A DNA stretch of 64,000 nt from Clostridiales bacterium (GTDB lineage: Bacteria; Bacillota; Clostridia; Christensenellales; Aristaeellaceae). The stretch is from positions 1-64,000 of the forward strand of contig SVGP01000013.1 of the NCBI GenBank assembly GCA_015056255.1. Direction: 5' to 3'. Under the pieces are notes generated by a model, which was not told where the DNA came from, ran no database searches, and saw nothing but the letters and a program-made list of their open reading frames with translations. This document shows, piece after piece, positions 60,106 through 64,000 of the stretch (position 1 is its first letter; every line of letters starts with the position of its first letter). The position numbers and the translations under genes are program-made.

Positions 60106-61074
60106 TTATTTCAGCATCTCGCACATATATTCCATTACAATATCATCCGCATCCGGGAAGCCCTCGTGGGCAAAGTCCGGATAGATCACCATTTCCTTTT
60201 CAGAGGTAATGGCGTTGTACGCCGCAAACTGCGTGCTGGGCGGACAGATGGTGTCAAGAAGGCCGGTGAAGTGCTTTACCTTGGCGCGGATGCGCGGCGC
60301 AAGGTTCAGATTATCAATATAGCCGAGCTTTGTGAATACCTCTTCCTCACGCTCATGGCGAGGATCGAAGTTTCTGAAATATTGTCTTAATTCATGATAC
60401 GCGCCCACATCCAGATCCATATCCCAAACGCGCTTGTAATCGCACAGGAAGGAAATCATGGGGCAGCAGCGGTTCAGCTTCGGCGTAAGCGCCGCGCAAG
60501 CGAGCGTGAGCGCGCCGCCCTGCGAGCCGCCGGTCGCGCCGACGCGTGTTTCATCCACCTCGTCCATTGCCATGACGATGCGCGCAAGCTGAGCGGTATC
60601 AAGGAATACGTTTCTGAAATACAGTTTGTCGGGATCGGGATCGTCAAGGCCTCTGATGATATGGCCGTTTAAGGTATTGCCCTTTACAGAAAGATTGTCT
60701 TCGCTCTTTCCGCCCTGTCCGCGCGCGTCCATGCTGGCAACGCAGAAGCCCAGCGCAACGTAATTCAGAAGGTGCGCAAAATCGCCTCTGTGGCCCGAAT
60801 AACCGTGGAAACGCAAAAGGGCAGGACATTTCCCCTCGCGTTTTTCAGGCCGCGCAAAACGGGCGTAGACGGTCGCTCCGCCAACGCCGGTAAATGTAAG
60901 GTCAAATACCTCAACGCCCGGGAAATGGTACTTTGCGGGTGTCAGCGTGCAACCGGTGCCCAAGGCTTCCATTTCGCTGATCGCTCTGTCCCAGTACGCG
61001 TCAAAATCCACGGGCTTGGGGCTTACGCCCTTATAGTTTCTAAGCTCATGAAGCGGCATATCGACAACGGGCAT
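60106..61074 (-). CDS. Acetyl xylan esterase / cephalosporin-C deacetylase family (CE7)
   Basis: 322 aa, typical length. An N-terminal MPVVDMPLHELRNYKG and the catalytic triad are clear: Ser in GGSQGG, Asp in GLLDTICPP and His in DFAHEG. The oxyanion-site HGYSG is also present. The enzyme removes acetyl groups from xylo-oligosaccharides inside the cell (no signal peptide). It is 18 nt downstream of the GH127 gene, with SD GGGAGG. Confidence 0.94.
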   Translation of the reverse strand: MPVVDMPLHELRNYKGVSPKPVDFDAYWDRAISEMEALGTGCTLTPAKYHFPGVEVFDLTFTGVGGATVYARFARPEKREGKCPALLRFHGYSGHRGDFAHLLNYVALGFCVASMDARGQGGKSEDNLSVKGNTLNGHIIRGLDDPDPDKLYFRNVFLDTAQLARIVMAMDEVDETRVGATGGSQGGALTLACAALTPKLNRCCPMISFLCDYKRVWDMDLDVGAYHELRQYFRNFDPRHEREEEVFTKLGYIDNLNLAPRIRAKVKHFTGLLDTICPPSTQFAAYNAITSEKEMVIYPDFAHEGFPDADDIVMEYMCEMLK

Positions 61075-61092
61075 ATGCGTATCCTCCCTTTG

Positions 61093-63036
61093 TTATTTTG
61101 CGCCGTCCACAATCGGGAACTGGCTGATTCGTAATGACGTATATCCGTAGGGAACGAGTTCAACAGTTTCGACGGTTTCCTTTTTGATTTCAGGCTGAAT
61201 GGGCGTCTGGTCGCAGTTTTCGCCGTTCATGCCCCACTCCATCGCCTTGCCCATTTTGGCAAGCACTTTAACGGGCGCTTTTCCGTTTTTAAAGGCATTT
61301 TCATCGGTTTCTTCGAAGACCGCCTTCATGGGTTCGTTTCTGATAATCGCCCAGTTCCACTCGTCTTCCGTGGTCACCTGATAGGTCGGGCATTCGTCGA
61401 TGCCGCCGATTCTTTCCCACTTTTCTTCGGGATTGAACGCCATCAGGATCGGGCCCAGTTCAACGGCTGCAGACTGGTGGTTCCATCTGGTAATTCTGGG
61501 CTCCATCGGCATTTCGATTTTGACAACGTCGCCCGTTACCCACTTTCTTCTTACACAAGTGGTTTCGCCGGCATGCACGCTCATGATTTCGCCGTCAGGC
61601 AGATGAATCGCAGGAGACTTGGCCCAGAAGGGAATTCTGAGATACAGCGGAAACTCCACGGGGCGCTTTACAGTCACTTCGATGGAAACATTCTCGCTGA
61701 AGGGGTAGCCGCCGGAAACGCTTAAGCGAACCGGGACGCCGTCGATAGCTGCCTTTACCTTACAGGGCGCGTAGCTGACTGCGGAAAGGCCATCGTCTGC
61801 GGTTGCATACCAGAGAGACGCTGTGAATTTCGGCCAGCCCTGATGCAGATTTGCCGTGCAGCAGCCGTAGTTCGGCTCAAGGCCGAAAAGGTTGGCCTCG
61901 TCGCCGTTGTTATACCAGGGGCGCTTTGCGTTTGTCACGCGGATCTGGTTTGCCTGCTGATCGTACTGGTGTCCCATATTGTCGGGCGTAGAGAACGCAG
62001 GCAGCGCGTTGAACGCGATTTTTTCAAGAATATCGGGAAGCTCCTGACCGAAATCGCCAAGACCAAGCAGAGTCTCGATGGAATACATCGCTTCAACTAC
62101 CGCGCAACTCTCCGTGCCCTGTACGGGGCTGGAGCCGTTTAAATGCTCATCGCCCGTAAACATGCCGTAGGCCACGCCGTGATGCTTCATGAGCTTCTGC
62201 CAGCCGAATTTGAAGCCGCCCTGCTCTTTAAAGCCGCTTTTGAACATATTGATTACGCCCGGGGTTTTAAGACCCATGGCAACGTTCACGACATGCGACT
62301 GATGATAATAGGCGCTGAAATAGGGCTGATCGGCACCCTTCAGGCCCTCGCCCTCTTCCTTCAAGGCCTCGGAAAGTCTCTGCCAGTTGAGGCTTCTGCT
62401 CATGGGCTGAATGTTCGGGAAGGTATGGAAAATATTGGGCCAGTCAAGCGTCTGGCTCTTGATCTTTTTGCAAAGCTCGATCAGATATTTCTGTCCCGTG
62501 AGATTATAAAGCTGAAGCGCGGAAAGCATATTTTCGCCGCCGCGCGCGCAAGCCCAACCACGAAGAGGCTTTTCGGAAAGGTTTTTATACTCATAGCGGA
62601 AGAACTTGTCCATAAAGGGCAAAACGCGCTTGTCGAGCGTGGCGGTGAAATACTGATAAAGCGCCTTCAAGCAGATCATCAGCGGCCAGTAATCGTCGTT
62701 TTTCTCGGGGCCGAACCAGCCGTCTTCCCGCTGGCTCGACAAAATCCACTCGATGTATTCCATCGCGCTTTTCTTAAGCTCTTCATCGTCCAGGCCCCAC
62801 GCAAGAGATACAAGGCCGTCCAGATAATAAGGCGCTCTCTCCCAGCCGTCGCCCTCTCCGCCGAGCCACGCGCAACCCGAACCAACGTCGGGCCAGATTT
62901 CGCGAAGCCTGCCGGTGATGCCCTTCGCCTGAGCCTCCATCTGCTTTTTGAGCCATCCTTCCGGATGAATGGAGCCCAGAGAAAGCGGAGACAGCGTATT
63001 TGCGGTTAAAGGAGTACGGTTAAAAATCGGCTTCAT
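61093..63036 (-). CDS. GH127 beta-L-arabinofuranosidase-like glycoside hydrolase
   Basis: 647 aa. The alpha/alpha barrel has the family marks GTESCAVVEAMYS (with the catalytic-region Glu) and YGCCTANLHQGWPKF (Cys pair that binds zinc and acts as nucleophile in HypBA1). A C-terminal beta-domain follows. No signal peptide, so it acts on imported arabinosides. It lies between an RNA methyltransferase and the CE7 esterase, with GGAGG inside the end of the methyltransferase gene. Confidence 0.93.
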   Translation of the reverse strand: MKPIFNRTPLTANTLSPLSLGSIHPEGWLKKQMEAQAKGITGRLREIWPDVGSGCAWLGGEGDGWERAPYYLDGLVSLAWGLDDEELKKSAMEYIEWILSSQREDGWFGPEKNDDYWPLMICLKALYQYFTATLDKRVLPFMDKFFRYEYKNLSEKPLRGWACARGGENMLSALQLYNLTGQKYLIELCKKIKSQTLDWPNIFHTFPNIQPMSRSLNWQRLSEALKEEGEGLKGADQPYFSAYYHQSHVVNVAMGLKTPGVINMFKSGFKEQGGFKFGWQKLMKHHGVAYGMFTGDEHLNGSSPVQGTESCAVVEAMYSIETLLGLGDFGQELPDILEKIAFNALPAFSTPDNMGHQYDQQANQIRVTNAKRPWYNNGDEANLFGLEPNYGCCTANLHQGWPKFTASLWYATADDGLSAVSYAPCKVKAAIDGVPVRLSVSGGYPFSENVSIEVTVKRPVEFPLYLRIPFWAKSPAIHLPDGEIMSVHAGETTCVRRKWVTGDVVKIEMPMEPRITRWNHQSAAVELGPILMAFNPEEKWERIGGIDECPTYQVTTEDEWNWAIIRNEPMKAVFEETDENAFKNGKAPVKVLAKMGKAMEWGMNGENCDQTPIQPEIKKETVETVELVPYGYTSLRISQFPIVDGAK

Positions 63037-63041
63037 GGTAT

Positions 63042-64000
63042 TTATTTGCCTCCTCGCGAGCCCTGGGGCTTCTTCGCGTTATTTCTTTGGGGATTTGCGT
63101 TTGTATTTTCAAACATATGATATTCGCATTCGATTTTGCCGTTATAAAAGCGCCTTCTGCGCGTTGCTCTTTTTCCATATTCGCGTTCAAAGCCCATATC
63201 CGCCGAAAACGCATATACGTTCCAGCCGGGACACCTCTTTGAAAGCTCGCCCAATTGCTTTGCAACCGCATGCGCTACGCGTCTGTCGCCGATGCGCTCG
63301 CCGTACGGAGGATTGGCGACGATGCAGCCGGGTTCTCCCTTGAGCGTCACCTCGCGCATGTCTTTAACGACTAATTCAATTCGTCCCGCAAGGCCAGCCT
63401 GCCGTATGTGCCTTGTCGCAAGCTCAATTGCTTCAGGATCGATATCGGAACCCGCAATCGTGATTTTTCTCACTGCGCATTCGTCGTATCTGGCCTGCGC
63501 TTCCCGCCTGACCGCGTCAAGCGCCTTCTGGTCTGCAATCGGCCAGTCTTCCATGGCGAAGGCGCGTCTTAAGCCCGGCGCGCGGTTGAGCGCAATAAAC
63601 GCGGCTTCGATTAAAAGCGTGCCCGTTCCGCAGCACGGATCGTACAGCGGCTGCCACGGATGCCAGCCGCTTGTAAGAATCAGCGCTGCCGCAAGCGTTT
63701 CGCGAAGGGGTGCTTCGCCGTTCCATGTGCGATAGCCGCGCTTGGAAAGCGGCTCGCCCGAGGCGTCCAGAGAAACGGTCACCTTGTCGTCTCTGATGTT
63801 TACGTCCACCTGAACAACGCTTCCCGTTTCAGGCAGCCAGTCCCCGCCGTATTCAGCCTTCAGATTTTCGACAATCGCCTTTTTTACAATCTTCTGGCAG
63901 TCAGACGGGCTCATGAGCGTCGATTTCACGCAATGTGCGCGCACGGGAAACGCGCTGTCGTGATTCATATAATCCGCCCAGTCAATGGCCTTTACGCTTT
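63042..64000 (-). CDS. THUMP-type class I SAM-dependent 23S rRNA (guanine-N2) methyltransferase, 5' end outside window
   Basis: At least 319 residues are present. The frame remains open to the window end, past the Met at 63968. PVRAHCVKS belongs to the THUMP region. The methyltransferase domain has DPCCGTGTLLIEAA and the catalytic NPPYGER, as in RlmL/YpsC proteins that methylate guanine N2 in rRNA. A basic Asn/Lys-rich tail ends the protein. It is followed after 5 nt by the GH127 gene. Confidence 0.9.
   Translation of the reverse strand, partial: SVKAIDWADYMNHDSAFPVRAHCVKSTLMSPSDCQKIVKKAIVENLKAEYGGDWLPETGSVVQVDVNIRDDKVTVSLDASGEPLSKRGYRTWNGEAPLRETLAAALILTSGWHPWQPLYDPCCGTGTLLIEAAFIALNRAPGLRRAFAMEDWPIADQKALDAVRREAQARYDECAVRKITIAGSDIDPEAIELATRHIRQAGLAGRIELVVKDMREVTLKGEPGCIVANPPYGERIGDRRVAHAVAKQLGELSKRCPGWNVYAFSADMGFEREYGKRATRRRRFYNGKIECEYHMFENTNANPQRNNAKKPQGSRGGK

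Noticed and set aside
62143-63009. 288-codon open frame antisense to GH127
   Set aside because: No SD, no family features and complete overlap with a well-conserved glycoside hydrolase.

Overview
The window is a stretch of chromosome from a spore-forming, low-to-mid-GC Bacillota, most likely a member of Clostridia. Evidence for this is the SpoVT C-terminal domain, a complete spoIIAA-spoIIAB-sigF operon, CtsR/McsA/McsB/ClpC with a CtsR operator, a Gram-positive-type LexA and its boxes, RqcP (YabO), YlbF, and strong SD sequences with sigma-A promoters. Carbohydrate genes (GH127, CE7 esterase, a family-1 sugar ABC importer) suggest a plant-glycan-using anaerobe. No rRNA, CRISPR array, prophage or insertion sequence was seen.

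Layout. 1-4871 (+): 3' part of a spoVT-like gene, mazG, hup, rqcP, a fused ispDF, luxS and mtnN. 4942-9566 (+): the CtsR-controlled stress operon ctsR-mcsA-mcsB-clpC. 9577-16387: a class A PBP (-), a short FtsH-type protease (+), the spoIIA operon (+) and lysA (-), whose 3' end overlaps sigF. 16564-28860 (+): two radical-SAM-linked genes, rng, miaB, ylbF, mutS, mutL, miaA and a PLP lyase, a dense RNA-modification and mismatch-repair block. 29025-32288: small genes, including a LexA-controlled single-pass membrane microprotein and a Cys-rich protein. 32331-34024 (+): a consensus promoter with a long inverted repeat and a leader of about 500 nt ahead of a tyrosine recombinase. 34075-37247 (-): rnhA, an atypical metal-binding-type lipoprotein, a four-LysM protein and a dipeptidase.

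37455-42800: tRNA-Ala, then an accessory-looking (-) region with a Phd/ParE toxin-antitoxin pair and a run xre / secreted protein / anti-sigma / ECF sigma / xre, then an MFS transporter (+) followed by a decayed 3' fragment of an amidohydrolase gene. 42831-48268 (+): sugar ABC importer (no ATPase), the intact amidohydrolase and a DUF368 lipid-carrier translocase. 48303-53066: a very large ABC exporter (-), autoregulated lexA (+) and a TIM-barrel isomerase (-). 53271-59988: two tRNA operons on the minus strand (5 and 7 genes) around an MFS protein, a FliB-family protein, an M42 peptidase and a DUF1848 protein. 60066-64000 (-): RNA methyltransferase (cut by the window end), GH127 arabinofuranosidase and CE7 acetyl esterase.

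Most of the window is ordinary housekeeping DNA. The observations most worth following are the SOS-controlled microprotein at 29561, the promoter/inverted-repeat/leader before the recombinase at 32331, the xre-ECF-anti-sigma-secreted protein-xre run at 38399-41243, the hairpin that masks the spoIIAA ribosome binding site, and the amidohydrolase relic at 42718.
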